A DNA stretch of 64,000 nucleotides from NCBI GenBank assembly GCA_016715895.1, contig JADJXH010000004.1, positions 372,001 through 436,000 of the forward strand, read 5' to 3'. This document shows positions 45,701 to 53,791 of this stretch, piece by piece. Below the pieces are notes generated by a model. That model searched no databases. It was not told the DNA's origin and was given only the letters and a program-made list of their open reading frames with translations. A program made the translations under genes and the position numbers. Each line of letters starts with the position of its first letter. The stretch's first letter is position 1. The DNA is from Flavobacteriales bacterium. GTDB lineage: Bacteria > Bacteroidota > Bacteroidia > Flavobacteriales_F > PHOS-HE28.

Positions 45701-46502
45701 CAACTGAGCGCAGCGTGTTCCGGCTGATGTCCACATCCCCGCTCAGGCTCAGGGCGGTCACACAACTCGCTGCCTGGGTGTGGAAGGAGGTGTTGCCCAG
45801 CAGGTGCACCTGTCCGGAGATCCCCTGGAACCACATGCGCGCCTCGTGGAGATCGCAGCCCTCCACGGTCACTTCATCGGCCTCGCCCGTAGTGGCCCAC
45901 CAATAGAGACCATGGTTGCCATGTTCGATGCGATCGGCCTCGAAGCGGATGGCGGCCTGCACAGCGTTGCTCGCGCTGTGGATCACGTTCCGGTCCTGCA
46001 CGGCGGCGGTGAAATTGGTGGGGCCGCGCAGCTTGCAGTGCCGAACGGTGAGGTGTGCCGTGGTGCCGTCGATCACCAGCACGTGCGCATACTGGTTGGT
46101 CCCGGTGCGTTGCAGGGTCATGTGCTCCAGCGTGATGTACTGGGCACCGTCCAGGCGCAACAGGCTGTTGTGGCCCTGCCAGGGGATGGAGGTGTAGCTG
46201 GCCTCGGTCCAGGTCACCAACGAGCTGTCGAGGCTTTGCCCGCGGAAGGTCACCGTGTTCACGGCGGACACACCGGCCACCGCCCCGATGGTCGCACGAC
46301 CGGAGTAGGATCCGTCGGTCACCTCGAACAGCACCGGGCCGTTCACACCAAGCGCGTTCAGGTCGTCGATGGCCGCGCTGAACGTGGTGTAGTCGCCCCC
46401 ACCGCCGCCATCGATCACATAGGTGCCGTTGAGCTGGGCGGATGCCGAGGGCGCAAGGATCATTGACCCTGCGACGACCAGGGAGCGGAACGGACGGGCC
46501 AT
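42798..46502 (-). CDS. Giant secreted beta-helix protein, T9SS type A
   Basis: A 1234-residue protein. Signal peptide MARPFRSLVVAGSMILAPS, cleavage near ASAQ. Two halves each open with LNGTYxI-like repeats and a TFSAAxxxL segment, followed by right-handed parallel beta-helix strands (ISRNTLRSVG, NNMVIG, ITDNVIENV, ISRNKVTMLG). Halves end with DIGADE-type motifs. A beta-sandwich follows (PLPVELLSFTGERINDREVRLDW), then the T9SS type A domain (PYPNPATDHVRVEG, LFDPAGRMV, GCYTLVVER). Presumably exported to the cell surface; the helix fold is common in adhesins and polysaccharide lyases, and no catalytic residues are identifiable. The strongest 21-bp direct repeat lies 57 bases upstream. Confidence 0.85.
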   Translation of the reverse strand: MARPFRSLVVAGSMILAPSASAQLNGTYVIDGGGGGDYTTFSAAIDDLNALGVNGPVLFEVTDGSYSGRATIGAVAGVSAVNTVTFRGQSLDSSLVTWTEASYTSIPWQGHNSLLRLDGAQYITLEHMTLQRTGTNQYAHVLVIDGTTAHLTVRHCKLRGPTNFTAAVQDRNVIHSASNAVQAAIRFEADRIEHGNHGLYWWATTGEADEVTVEGCDLHEARMWFQGISGQVHLLGNTSFHTQAASCVTALSLSGDVDISRNTLRSVGLYTTLALQQLAGTPALPIRVANNMVIGSSSTVSLVFCDRVDLLHNSVSGAGNISNGNTAIRMLNNSWYRDLGYALTVGATATVIASDHNCYHTVSGASVNWSGIHSNQTSLTAATGLDANSLFMDPVYVDPLTDLHIQSTSPCGGTGTLAAGVADDRDAELRPRPALSDPDIGADETDEYCFTLNGTYTIGPSLGADFPTFSAAVLKLGICGIAGPVLFLVEDGVYTEAISLPAITGSSSTNTVTFRGNVSDSTAVTLRYPATTTSTPIDHVVRMEGADHVAFERITLERYGVATYGTIFRFRSGVGTPNDPSEHIRFTGCRFLRTGAIGFNSVMVSAANSPALNEVGTVFEGNYFNGGVYAFGNPGNAGDEWTITDNVIENVQGGITVFQASSVTISRNKVTMLGSALFPAIKVTCGCGATIDDNRVLTRGSALELTVAATVGAPSWVTNNTLISDLFAGHTLRILGLNNHVRIVHNSVSAYSGRALFASAAAGSSDLWLVNNILASRFSHPLDAPSGTAFSDVRHNLLRRSASTLATWNGATVTTLTALQSVSGMFANSFAGESCYFDPASDLHCYSMDADGGGLPFALYPTDMDGEARSTTAPDIGADEFQPQLWSATYDLCVPADPITSTGTGTDQWIYKDRMVVARFNDNGQPLGIVQFGVFLNSGPVRQSLIGQHYLDRNWHFTTSLPMSGTAIVRLFHSGAEFGTYAAADPVVNVYADAGVAHYAGPMEDCALLNNPAGNVWMPTFPASPALEPRIQATGGTHGYTALLGADGELYITIMGAPLPVELLSFTGERINDREVRLDWSTATEHNNAGFEVWRMIEGEDDFTEVGWVDGAGDSQQRTDYGHVDANEADRTSYYKLKQVDLDGRHVWTAVVPVAGATLPGGLVPYPNPATDHVRVEGATGEARIALFDPAGRMVRGWSPAPRIDGLGGLQRGCYTLVVERAHGARSVLRVMLQ

Positions 46503-46558
46503 GGGTCGGAACGATGGACCTTGCAAGGTCCCCGAAGCCGACGCCCGTGGTCCAGCAC

Positions 46559-46592
46559 GATCGGGTGAACGGCCCTCAGGATCGGGTGAACG
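46559..46592 (-). promoter_or_regulatory. LytTR-type direct repeat: two GATCGGGTGAACG units, 21-bp period
   Basis: Perfect 13-bp copies at 46559-46571 and 46580-46592. On the gene's strand the unit reads CGTTCACCCGATC. It lies 57-90 bases before the beta-helix gene start, a position suited to an activator. LytTR activators are known to bind 9-10 bp repeats with this centre spacing. Confidence 0.6.
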
Positions 46593-46605
46593 TCCGAACC
46601 CATGC

Positions 46606-48390
46606 TCAGCCGGTACGCTTGTAATTGCGCACGACGATCCGCACCGTGGTGCCCCGTGCCCCGCTGATGGTGTGCTCCGCCTTGAGCTTGTTGGCGAACG
46701 TGCGGATCATGCCCAGTCCGAAGCCTGTGCCACCAGCCGAGACCGCCTCCGGGTCGGCGATGCCCACGCCATCGTCGGCCACCTCCACCACCAGCGCGCC
46801 TGCGGCTTCCTCCACAGCGATGGCAAGCGTGCCCGTTCGAGCATCGGGCCAGGCGTACTTGAGCGCGTTGGTGACGAGCTCGTTCAGGATGAGCCCGACC
46901 GGCACGGCCGTGTCCACGTCCAGGTTGACCGGCGCCACCCGCAGGTCGGCGGCAACACGATCGGTCATGCCGTAGCTGGTGATCAGGCCATGGACGAGCT
47001 TCTCCACGTACGCAGGCATCGCCACCCCGGTGAGGTCGCCCTCACGATACAGGTCCTGGTGGATGAGCGCCATGCTCTTCACGCGCAGGCGGCTGTCGTT
47101 CACCGCCTCCTTCGCCTTGGTGTCGGTGATGCCGCGACCCTGGATGCTCAGCAGGCTGCTGACCGTCTGGAGGTTGTTCTTCACGCGGTGATGGATCTCG
47201 CGCAGCAGCAGTTCCTTCTCCTTCAACTGCGCCTCGATCACCTTCTTCTGGGCCATCACCTCCCGCTCGCCATTCCGCTTGAGGCGATAGGCACGGTAGG
47301 CGAAGAGCGCCACCCCGAGCAGCAGCAGGGCTCCTGCGGCAATGGCTTTGATGGCAAGGGAGCGGCGTTCGAGCTGGGCCACGCTCTCGGCGATGAGGGC
47401 ATCCTTCCTCCCGCTCTCGTACTTCTCCTGCATCTCGGCGACCTGCGCGCTGCGCTCCAGGCCGAGGATGGTGTCGCGCAGGGCAACGGAACGCCGGAGG
47501 TGGCGAAGCGCCGAGTCGGGCATTCCGCGCTGCTCGAACCACTCGCTGAGGAACTCATGGGCGTTGGCCTGCACATCGCCGGCCTGCACTGTGGTGGCCA
47601 GCGCCAGGCCTTCGCGCATGCGCAACAGTGCACTGTCCGGATCGCCGGCCTTGCCGTGCAAACGCCCGAGATCGGCCAGCATGTTGGCCCGCGTGTTCTC
47701 ATCCTCGCCCACGGGCATGATGGCCATGGCGCTTCGCAGGATGCCCAGTGCCTCCTCGCTTCGGCCCAATTCGTCCAGGGCATTGGCCAGGTTCATCCGT
47801 GTGGTGGCGGCATAGCGGTCGAACCCCAAGGCGGTCAGGATCGTGTCCGCCTGCCGGTAGTACGCCACCGATCGGTCGAATCCCCTCTGTTCGTAGAGGA
47901 TGTTCCCCATGTTGTTGGACACGTTCGCCATCCACACGGAATCCGGGATGCTCCGGAACCCCTTCAAGGCCATCTCATACTCGGCGGCCGCTTTGTCCAA
48001 GCGGTGCAACTTCTCGTGCACGGTGCCGATGTTGTTGTGGGCCATGGCGGTGTACCAGGGGTCGCCTCCGCGTTCGAAATGGGGCAGTGCGGCCAGGTAG
48101 TGCTGCAGCGCATTGTCATGGTCGCTGCGGTTCGTGTAGCACATCCCCGTATAGTTGTGCCCCTTCCCGATCTCCAGGTCGATCCCGCTCTGCCCGGCGA
48201 GGGCCCTGTACTCCCGGGCAAAAACCAGCGCGCTGTCCGGATCGTTGAACACCGTCGCACGCAGCAGCTCGGTCAGCACGGGTAGGCGCGATGTGTCCGC
48301 TGGCAGGCCCTCACGGATCCGGAGCAGGCTATCCAGCTGGCCCTGGGCCGCACCCGCAATGAGCATCAGGATGATCGCCACCGCTCGCAT
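46606..48390 (-). CDS. HisKA_2-family histidine kinase with TPR sensor
   Basis: A 594-residue protein. Signal-anchor MRAVAIILMLIAGAAQGQ, TPR-like repeats (about 50-310; AMAHNNIGTVHEKLHRLDKA is a clear example), a transmembrane helix (346-366), a coiled coil, and HisKA_2 with His400 in LLREIHHRVKNNLQTVS. The HATPase has LNELVTNALKYAW, ADDGVGI and GFGLGMIRTFANKL. It is preceded by a LytTR-only protein 38 bases upstream and followed by the beta-helix gene, which has its own operator. Related to the kinase at 38592. The start gives a signal sequence; upstream open frame overlaps the LytTR gene and is not used. Confidence 0.92.
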   Translation of the reverse strand: MRAVAIILMLIAGAAQGQLDSLLRIREGLPADTSRLPVLTELLRATVFNDPDSALVFAREYRALAGQSGIDLEIGKGHNYTGMCYTNRSDHDNALQHYLAALPHFERGGDPWYTAMAHNNIGTVHEKLHRLDKAAAEYEMALKGFRSIPDSVWMANVSNNMGNILYEQRGFDRSVAYYRQADTILTALGFDRYAATTRMNLANALDELGRSEEALGILRSAMAIMPVGEDENTRANMLADLGRLHGKAGDPDSALLRMREGLALATTVQAGDVQANAHEFLSEWFEQRGMPDSALRHLRRSVALRDTILGLERSAQVAEMQEKYESGRKDALIAESVAQLERRSLAIKAIAAGALLLLGVALFAYRAYRLKRNGEREVMAQKKVIEAQLKEKELLLREIHHRVKNNLQTVSSLLSIQGRGITDTKAKEAVNDSRLRVKSMALIHQDLYREGDLTGVAMPAYVEKLVHGLITSYGMTDRVAADLRVAPVNLDVDTAVPVGLILNELVTNALKYAWPDARTGTLAIAVEEAAGALVVEVADDGVGIADPEAVSAGGTGFGLGMIRTFANKLKAEHTISGARGTTVRIVVRNYKRTG

Positions 48391-48428
48391 GGCCGCAAGA
48401 TGAGGGATACCGTTCGATCCGACCACCC

Positions 48429-48743
48429 TCACAGCACCTTCGCCCACTTCATCCGCTCCGCCCGGAAGCTCCGTCCCCCGGGCAGCCACTGCCCCCTGAC
48501 CTGCGGTCCATCGTCACTGATGGCCAGCACGAGGCCCAGGTTCACGGCATGGCCGCGATGGACCCGCTCCAGGGGATCCTGTGGCAGCTCCACGAGCACA
48601 TCCTTCCGCATACGCGGTACCGTGAACCGTTGTTGGGCCCTGTGCACCTGGGTGCTGTGGTCTTCGGCCTCCCCATGGAGGATGTCGCTCACGGTCGGTC
48701 GCACATGCCGGTCCCCGTCGCGCACGAAGACCGCATCCGCCAT
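48429..48743 (-). CDS. Stand-alone LytTR DNA-binding domain protein
   Basis: A 104-residue protein consisting only of a LytTR domain: AVFVRDGDRHVRPTVSDIL, EAEDHSTQVHRAQQRFTV, and RVHRGHAVNLGLVLAISDDG. There is no receiver domain, so activity is not controlled by direct phosphorylation. It is located three bases after the stop of the T9SS protein at 48747 and upstream of the HisKA_2 kinase, in the same operon. Together with the kinase it is a plausible sensor/regulator set for the neighbouring secreted proteins, but how a receiver-less regulator would be switched is unclear. Confidence 0.8.
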   Translation of the reverse strand: MADAVFVRDGDRHVRPTVSDILHGEAEDHSTQVHRAQQRFTVPRMRKDVLVELPQDPLERVHRGHAVNLGLVLAISDDGPQVRGQWLPGGRSFRAERMKWAKVL

Positions 48744-48746
48744 CGC

Positions 48747-50594
48747 TCACTGCTTCACGAACCGGAAGGCGCTCGGTGCGCGGCCGTCCAGTACCCGCAG
48801 GAGGTGCATCCCGGAAGCCAGGTCACCGACCTCGATCACCGGCGTCGCATCGAAGCGGCCCGCGCGAAGGACCCGTCCACTCGCATCGGAGAGCTCGAAC
48901 CACGCGCCGGCCCGCACCCCCGGCACGACGAGCTGGTCGAGGGCCGGGTTCGGGAAGGGCGTTGCCTGCGCATCTGATGCGTCCGTGATCCCGGTGCTGA
49001 TGTCCACCAGGACGGTGATGTTGATGGCGTACGAACACAGGTTCGCGTCCAGCACATCGCAGCTGTAGGTGCCGCCGGCGGTGATCGTGGTGGTGGGCGT
49101 GTTGTCCCCGGTGCTCCATTGGTAGGCATTGAACGATGCGCCCAGTCCGAGCTGGTAGGGCAGGTCGCCGCTGAGGATGGTGATGGTGGGGGCCTGCATC
49201 GCATTGGTGCTCGCGGTGTATTCATCGGCACCCATGTCGCACATCGGGTTGCCGCGTGCATCGCCATCGATATCGCTCGCCACCACGAAGAAGTATTCAC
49301 CCATGTTGTCCATGGCGCAGTTGTTCAGGTGAAGATCGGGCTGGATGGGGAACACGGGATCGATGTCCGTATCGCCCGCTCCCTGCCCCGTGCCGGCCTG
49401 GTGCGCCGGGATGGTGAAGTACTCGTTGCCCGCTACATTGCTGATGGTGCTGCCGGTGGTGAACAGGCAGTTGTGGTCCTCGGTGGCCACATTGCCGGCA
49501 ACGGGGACGTAATATGCATAGCCCCCGGCATTGTTGGCGAAGATGTTGTTCCGCACCAGTGCGTCCTGACCGTCGGGGAAATTGCTGAGATGGTAGAAGG
49601 CGTAGCTCTGGAATTGATTCCCGGCGGCCACCAGCACGCTGTTGTGCACGATCTTCATGTCCCACAGGTTGTACACCGCCAGGCCCCACACATCGCCGGT
49701 GCCGTTCACGTACACCATGTTGTTGCTGATCATGTTCCCGGTGGTGCTCTGCGTGTTGCCCACCTCGATGCCCGAGCAGCCGTTGGTGGCGTAGGCCTGG
49801 ATGTCGTTCCGGCGGATCTGGCTTCCGCCGTCGAAGAAGGTCGTTCGGATGCCCACGTACCAATTACCCACCGTGGTGCTGAAGGCATTGTCGCTGATCG
49901 AACCGATGCAGTGGTTGAGGCGGATGCCCGTGCCCACCTGCTGGCGGAACTCGTTGCCGCTGATGATCAGTCCCGCGCTGCGCGCGCCATTGAAGCCGTA
50001 GGCATCGAGCTCGATCGCGGTGTTGCCGTTGAAGAAGCTGTTGTCCAGGATCAGCACATCCTGCGGGTTGTTGTCCGTGTTGATGGTGAACTGATCGCAA
50101 TGCACCAGGATGCGTTCGAAGTAGGCCGACCCCGATGGGTTGGTGCTTCCGTGGAACACGCACTGCTCGATGGTCATGCCCGCGATGGCATTGAAGAGGT
50201 GCACGGCGCGGGCGTATGTGTTGTCCAGCGGCCGGAAGGTGAGCTTCTCCAGGCGGACATCATCGGTGCCATCGATGCGGAAGATGAAGTTGTCCGCCGA
50301 ACCACTGGCGTCGTGCTCCAGGTTCACGGCCTGCGCCCCGTTGGTCGCGTTGCGGAAGGTGATGGTCCCCGGCGTTCCGGGCACCGCGCCCAGCGCGTAC
50401 TGCCCGGTATAGGTGCCTGACCGGATGTTGAAGGTGACGTTGCCCATGGCGCCCTGGCTCATGAGCGCGTCCACCGCGGCGGTGAGCGTCGGGTAGTCCG
50501 GATTGAGCCCGCCGACGGTCAGGGTACCAGTGAGCTGGGCCACGGTGGTCGTGTGCACCAACAGGGTAGGGATCAGGGCGGCAAGCTGCTTCAT
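48747..50594 (-). CDS. Secreted beta-helix protein, T9SS type A
   Basis: A 615-residue protein. Signal peptide MKQLAALIPTLLVHTTTVAQ. A beta-helix region (about 30-400) shows ISNNMVYVNG, LIISGNEFRQQVG and VRNNIFANNAGG, ending with CDMGADEYTAS. An Ig-like domain with TGDNTPTTTITAGGTYSC follows, then a T9SS type A domain (TPFPNPALDQLVVPG, LSDASGRVL, GMHLLRVLDG, RFVKQ). The ATG overlaps the stop of the gene upstream (ATGA at 50591-50594), so the two are co-translated. The product of the next gene downstream is the LytTR-only protein, implying co-expression of a secreted protein with its own regulator. Confidence 0.85.
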   Translation of the reverse strand: MKQLAALIPTLLVHTTTVAQLTGTLTVGGLNPDYPTLTAAVDALMSQGAMGNVTFNIRSGTYTGQYALGAVPGTPGTITFRNATNGAQAVNLEHDASGSADNFIFRIDGTDDVRLEKLTFRPLDNTYARAVHLFNAIAGMTIEQCVFHGSTNPSGSAYFERILVHCDQFTINTDNNPQDVLILDNSFFNGNTAIELDAYGFNGARSAGLIISGNEFRQQVGTGIRLNHCIGSISDNAFSTTVGNWYVGIRTTFFDGGSQIRRNDIQAYATNGCSGIEVGNTQSTTGNMISNNMVYVNGTGDVWGLAVYNLWDMKIVHNSVLVAAGNQFQSYAFYHLSNFPDGQDALVRNNIFANNAGGYAYYVPVAGNVATEDHNCLFTTGSTISNVAGNEYFTIPAHQAGTGQGAGDTDIDPVFPIQPDLHLNNCAMDNMGEYFFVVASDIDGDARGNPMCDMGADEYTASTNAMQAPTITILSGDLPYQLGLGASFNAYQWSTGDNTPTTTITAGGTYSCDVLDANLCSYAINITVLVDISTGITDASDAQATPFPNPALDQLVVPGVRAGAWFELSDASGRVLRAGRFDATPVIEVGDLASGMHLLRVLDGRAPSAFRFVKQ

Positions 50595-51916
50595 GGGGTG
50601 GCGAGTTTGTTCAGGAGTCCTTTTCCCTTCTTCATCAGGTCGCTGCCCGCACCCTGCTGGGAGCCGGTGGCCGAGCTCGGTTCCGGGGCGGACGCGCCCA
50701 CCTTGTCCGCGGACGTCCCCACCGCTCCCACCGGCTTGCACAGCATGCCCGGTTCATAGCTGCGGATGCGCGCGATGTTGTCCGCGTCGGTCCACATCCA
50801 CACCTCGAGCGCGATGAACCTGTACTGCTCGCCCACCTTCTGCCCGTTCTTCCAGCCGCCGCCGAACCGACCGATGTGCATGCGGGTGTGCTTGTCCTGC
50901 GTGGCGTTCCAGATCTCGATGGCGTCCTGCTGCCGGTGCTTCACCCCGGGATCGGGGCAGTACTGCGCCGCATAGCTGCTCTTTCCGCCGAACGCGGCGG
51001 CCACGGCCCTGTTGACCACTTCGGCCCCCTGCGGTGTGAGCCGCGTGGTGCTGCCCTCCACGAAATAGGTTGGCGCCAGCATGCGCATAAGATAAGCCTC
51101 GAACTCCCTGGCGTCGCTCTCGCGCAGGAGCTTGTGCGTGTGCAGGAACACCTCCATGTCGCTCTTGAACTCCGGGATGCCCACCTCGCCCAGGGCGGCC
51201 AGTTCGGTGCGCGCCTGCTGCTCCTCCAGCTGGTCGCGGAACGTGGGCATGGCCCTGAGCTCCTCCGCAGGGAAGGTGCGCTGCCCGCCTTCGGTGCGGT
51301 CGCGCCCGATGGAGACGATGTTCTCCTTCCACGGCGCGCTCACGGCATCGCGGTAGAAGCGGGTATCGATCTTCTCCCGGATGGTGGTGAGGTGCACGTT
51401 GCTGGTCTTGGCGTCATACTCGACCTCCACGGGTATGGTGAACGAAAGCGGCGTATGCCAGATGACGCCCTCGCCTTCGGGGATGCGCAGGTAGTGCAGG
51501 TCGCCGAACATCCTACCCGCGCGGTGTCCAAGGAATTGCAGGTAGCGCTCGCGGATCATCCCGAGCATCTCGTCCTTGCGGGGGGCCGGCAGGCCGAAGT
51601 ACTCGTTCTCCGCCACCTTGAACTCCCGGAAACTGGTGCTGGCGCCATAGTGGTAACGGGCGATGCCGGTGATCCTCACCGTCGCCTCCGGATACTCGGC
51701 CACCTCGGCGCTCCGCGTGACGTACGCCACACGGTCCCACATGTACTGTCCATGCGCGCTGTGCCACTCCTTCGTCGTGGGACCGGGCGCAAGCTCCACC
51801 TTGAGCACACCGGGTCTGGTGAGGTCCTTGATGATCTGGGCATCGCCGGGTTGTGCGTGTACCGCAAGCACGGCGAGGCCGAGCACGGCAAGCAGGAGGA
51901 GGAGCCGATCGCGCAT
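50591..51916 (-). CDS. Secreted protein of unknown function
   Basis: A 441-residue protein. Signal peptide MRDRLLLLLAVLGLAVLAVHAQ; a start four codons earlier (MSTTMRDR, 51928) is equally possible. The body includes TRPGVLKVELAPGPTTKEWHS, ITGIARYHYGASTSFREF and HIGRFGGGWKNGQKVGEQYR, none of which I recognise. The C-terminal 50 residues are rich in Ser/Ala/Lys, with no T9SS signature. First gene of the operon 50591-48747-48429-46606, preceded by a perfect 21-bp-period operator, so the whole set, including the regulator and kinase, may be under LytTR control. Confidence 0.7.
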   Translation of the reverse strand: MRDRLLLLLAVLGLAVLAVHAQPGDAQIIKDLTRPGVLKVELAPGPTTKEWHSAHGQYMWDRVAYVTRSAEVAEYPEATVRITGIARYHYGASTSFREFKVAENEYFGLPAPRKDEMLGMIRERYLQFLGHRAGRMFGDLHYLRIPEGEGVIWHTPLSFTIPVEVEYDAKTSNVHLTTIREKIDTRFYRDAVSAPWKENIVSIGRDRTEGGQRTFPAEELRAMPTFRDQLEEQQARTELAALGEVGIPEFKSDMEVFLHTHKLLRESDAREFEAYLMRMLAPTYFVEGSTTRLTPQGAEVVNRAVAAAFGGKSSYAAQYCPDPGVKHRQQDAIEIWNATQDKHTRMHIGRFGGGWKNGQKVGEQYRFIALEVWMWTDADNIARIRSYEPGMLCKPVGAVGTSADKVGASAPEPSSATGSQQGAGSDLMKKGKGLLNKLATP

Positions 51917-51972
51917 GGTAGTGGACATGGGGCACCACGAACGTCCGGGATCGGGGGCGCGAACAGCCTTTC

Positions 51973-52006
51973 GATCGGGTGAACGCCTCCCCTGATCGGG
52001 TGAACG
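51973..52006 (-). promoter_or_regulatory. LytTR-type direct repeat: two GATCGGGTGAACG units, 21-bp period
   Basis: Perfect 13-bp copies at 51973-51985 and 51994-52006, the same sequence and spacing as at 46559. It lies 57 bases before the ATG at 51916, identical to the distance at the beta-helix gene. Confidence 0.6.
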
Positions 52007-52052
52007 TCAGAGGACCGGCGCCATGTTCCCGTCCCTACCGGTCAGCGACCGC

Positions 52053-53684
52053 TCAGTGCCGCACCACGATCGGACCGGCGTGCCCGCCCTCATCCGAGGT
52101 CCAACGGAGGATGTAGGTGCCGTTGGGCAGCTCGCCCAGCGCCACACCCATCCCCTCGACCGACAGGACAGCGATGCGTTGCCCCATGGTGCTGAACACC
52201 TCAACGCCGCCCTGCGGCCGTGGTTCGAGCCGCACATGGTCGTCCGCCGGGTTGGGATAGGCCCGGAACTCCTCGACGGCCGGCAGGGAGGGCTCCATCT
52301 CCACCACCGACTTCAGTCCGAGGTTGCCATGCTCGTCGGCGCCGATGTCGTACGGGATGTCATAGTACTGCCTGGGGTCCTTGTCAAAGTCCACGGAAAG
52401 GCTCAGATCGATGAGCGCGCGGTTGATGTTCGCCGACATGTCCTTGATGTGCAGGTCCGTGTTGCTGAAGTACCACGGGTCCGCGCTGATGGAGTGGGCT
52501 TCCATGCCCGTTTGCGCGGCGATCTGATTGTGTGTGGCGAGGATCCCGCACATACTGCCTGCGCCCACCTTGTACACGTTGTTGTAGTCCGAAGCAGGCC
52601 AGACCTGGCAGAGTGAATCCACAAGGCCGATGCCTACCATGCCGGAGCCTACCAGCTTGATCGAGTTGGAGAGCAGGTAAAGGCCGGTCGAGGACGTCTT
52701 GCGAACACGTATCCCGGTCACGTTCGTTTGGTCTGAAACACAAATAAGGCTGTTGTGCGATATTCTTCCAGAAAGCAGTCCTGCTTGCCCAGTACCTGGA
52801 GTCGTGTAGACATGGATCCCGGCAATAGCGGACACATTCGCGGGTGCCATTGCGCGCACACTTATCATATTGTTGTTGATGTCCACATGCATATCATCAG
52901 CATAGTAGTTCTCAAGTTTGATCCCTTCTGCCATTGAGGATCCGTACAACTGGTTGCGCGCGATCACATGGTCCGTCCCTCCGATCACGATACCCGTAAG
53001 GCATTCTTGAATGAGGTTGTCAACTAATGTGACCCGCTCATTCTGATATACGGCCAATACGCCGATCTGGCTCTCAACTATTTCATTTCCCAACACCTCC
53101 GCGTCTATAGCAGTATTCAGATTGAGACCGCATGTCGCACCCCCATTCCCGATCAGCGTGTTACCCTTAATGCGGACGTTCGCCCCTTGTACTGCGACCA
53201 GGCCATTCCAGTCGTTCACCCCACAGTCCAGACATTCCACCTCACAGTCCTTCAACAATAGATGATCCGCCCCTAGGAACACCCCTGCATTCGTGTTCGC
53301 TGAGCCATAGGTGAGTTGATGTATGGTCAGGTCAGTTACGAGGACATACGGACAGTTGATGCGGAAAGATCCCGGAGGACGGCAATCCACCGCGAACGTC
53401 ACAGCGCTCTTGCTCCCGCTTTGTGAAGTGATCTTGATCCGGTTCGTGGCCGATACACCAGGCACCGCGCCCAGGGTGATCGTTTCCGTGTAGGTCCCAT
53501 CCATGATCTCTATGTCCACTGCCCCGGAAACTCCGGTCTGCATCAGCGCAGAACAAGCTGCAGCAAGAGAGGTGTAGTCAGGAGCAGGAACGGCTCCAGC
53601 AGGCCCTACGGTGTAAACCCCGCTCATCTGCGCCTGCGCAATGCCAGAGCATCCGATCATCATGAGGGTAAGCATCGTGCGCAT
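52053..53684 (-). CDS. Secreted beta-helix protein, T9SS type A
   Basis: A 543-residue protein. Signal peptide MRTMLTLMMIGCSGIAQAQ. It opens SGVYTVGPAGAVPAPDYTSL and continues with beta-helix strands (VRIKGNTLIGNG, VTLVDNLIQECLTG, VDINNNMISVRA) and DIGADEHGNLG. The T9SS type A domain follows: RAYPNPADDHVRLEP, FSTMGQRIAVL, GTYILRW. The middle of the gene (about 52620-53420) is clearly more AT-rich than its own ends and its neighbours, suggesting a shuffled passenger region. It follows the LytTR response regulator at 53792 with a three-unit operator in between. Confidence 0.82.
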   Translation of the reverse strand: MRTMLTLMMIGCSGIAQAQMSGVYTVGPAGAVPAPDYTSLAAACSALMQTGVSGAVDIEIMDGTYTETITLGAVPGVSATNRIKITSQSGSKSAVTFAVDCRPPGSFRINCPYVLVTDLTIHQLTYGSANTNAGVFLGADHLLLKDCEVECLDCGVNDWNGLVAVQGANVRIKGNTLIGNGGATCGLNLNTAIDAEVLGNEIVESQIGVLAVYQNERVTLVDNLIQECLTGIVIGGTDHVIARNQLYGSSMAEGIKLENYYADDMHVDINNNMISVRAMAPANVSAIAGIHVYTTPGTGQAGLLSGRISHNSLICVSDQTNVTGIRVRKTSSTGLYLLSNSIKLVGSGMVGIGLVDSLCQVWPASDYNNVYKVGAGSMCGILATHNQIAAQTGMEAHSISADPWYFSNTDLHIKDMSANINRALIDLSLSVDFDKDPRQYYDIPYDIGADEHGNLGLKSVVEMEPSLPAVEEFRAYPNPADDHVRLEPRPQGGVEVFSTMGQRIAVLSVEGMGVALGELPNGTYILRWTSDEGGHAGPIVVRH

Positions 53685-53736
53685 GGGTCGGAGGTTTGGC
53701 CGCAAGCAAGCCTTCGGGGAAACGTCGCCGGGCCGC

Positions 53737-53791
53737 GATCCGGTGAAGGACGACCGGGATCACGTCAACAGGCCCGCGAGCCGGGCGAACG
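53737..53791 (-). promoter_or_regulatory. LytTR-type direct repeat: three degenerate units, 21-bp period
   Basis: Starts at 53737 (GATCCGGTGAAGG), 53758 (GATCACGTCAACA) and 53779 (AGCCGGGCGAACG) keep an exact 21-bp period with the consensus GATCGGGTGAACG. The set occupies the gap between the LytTR regulator gene and the beta-helix gene it precedes; the first unit is 53 bases from that gene's start. Confidence 0.5.
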
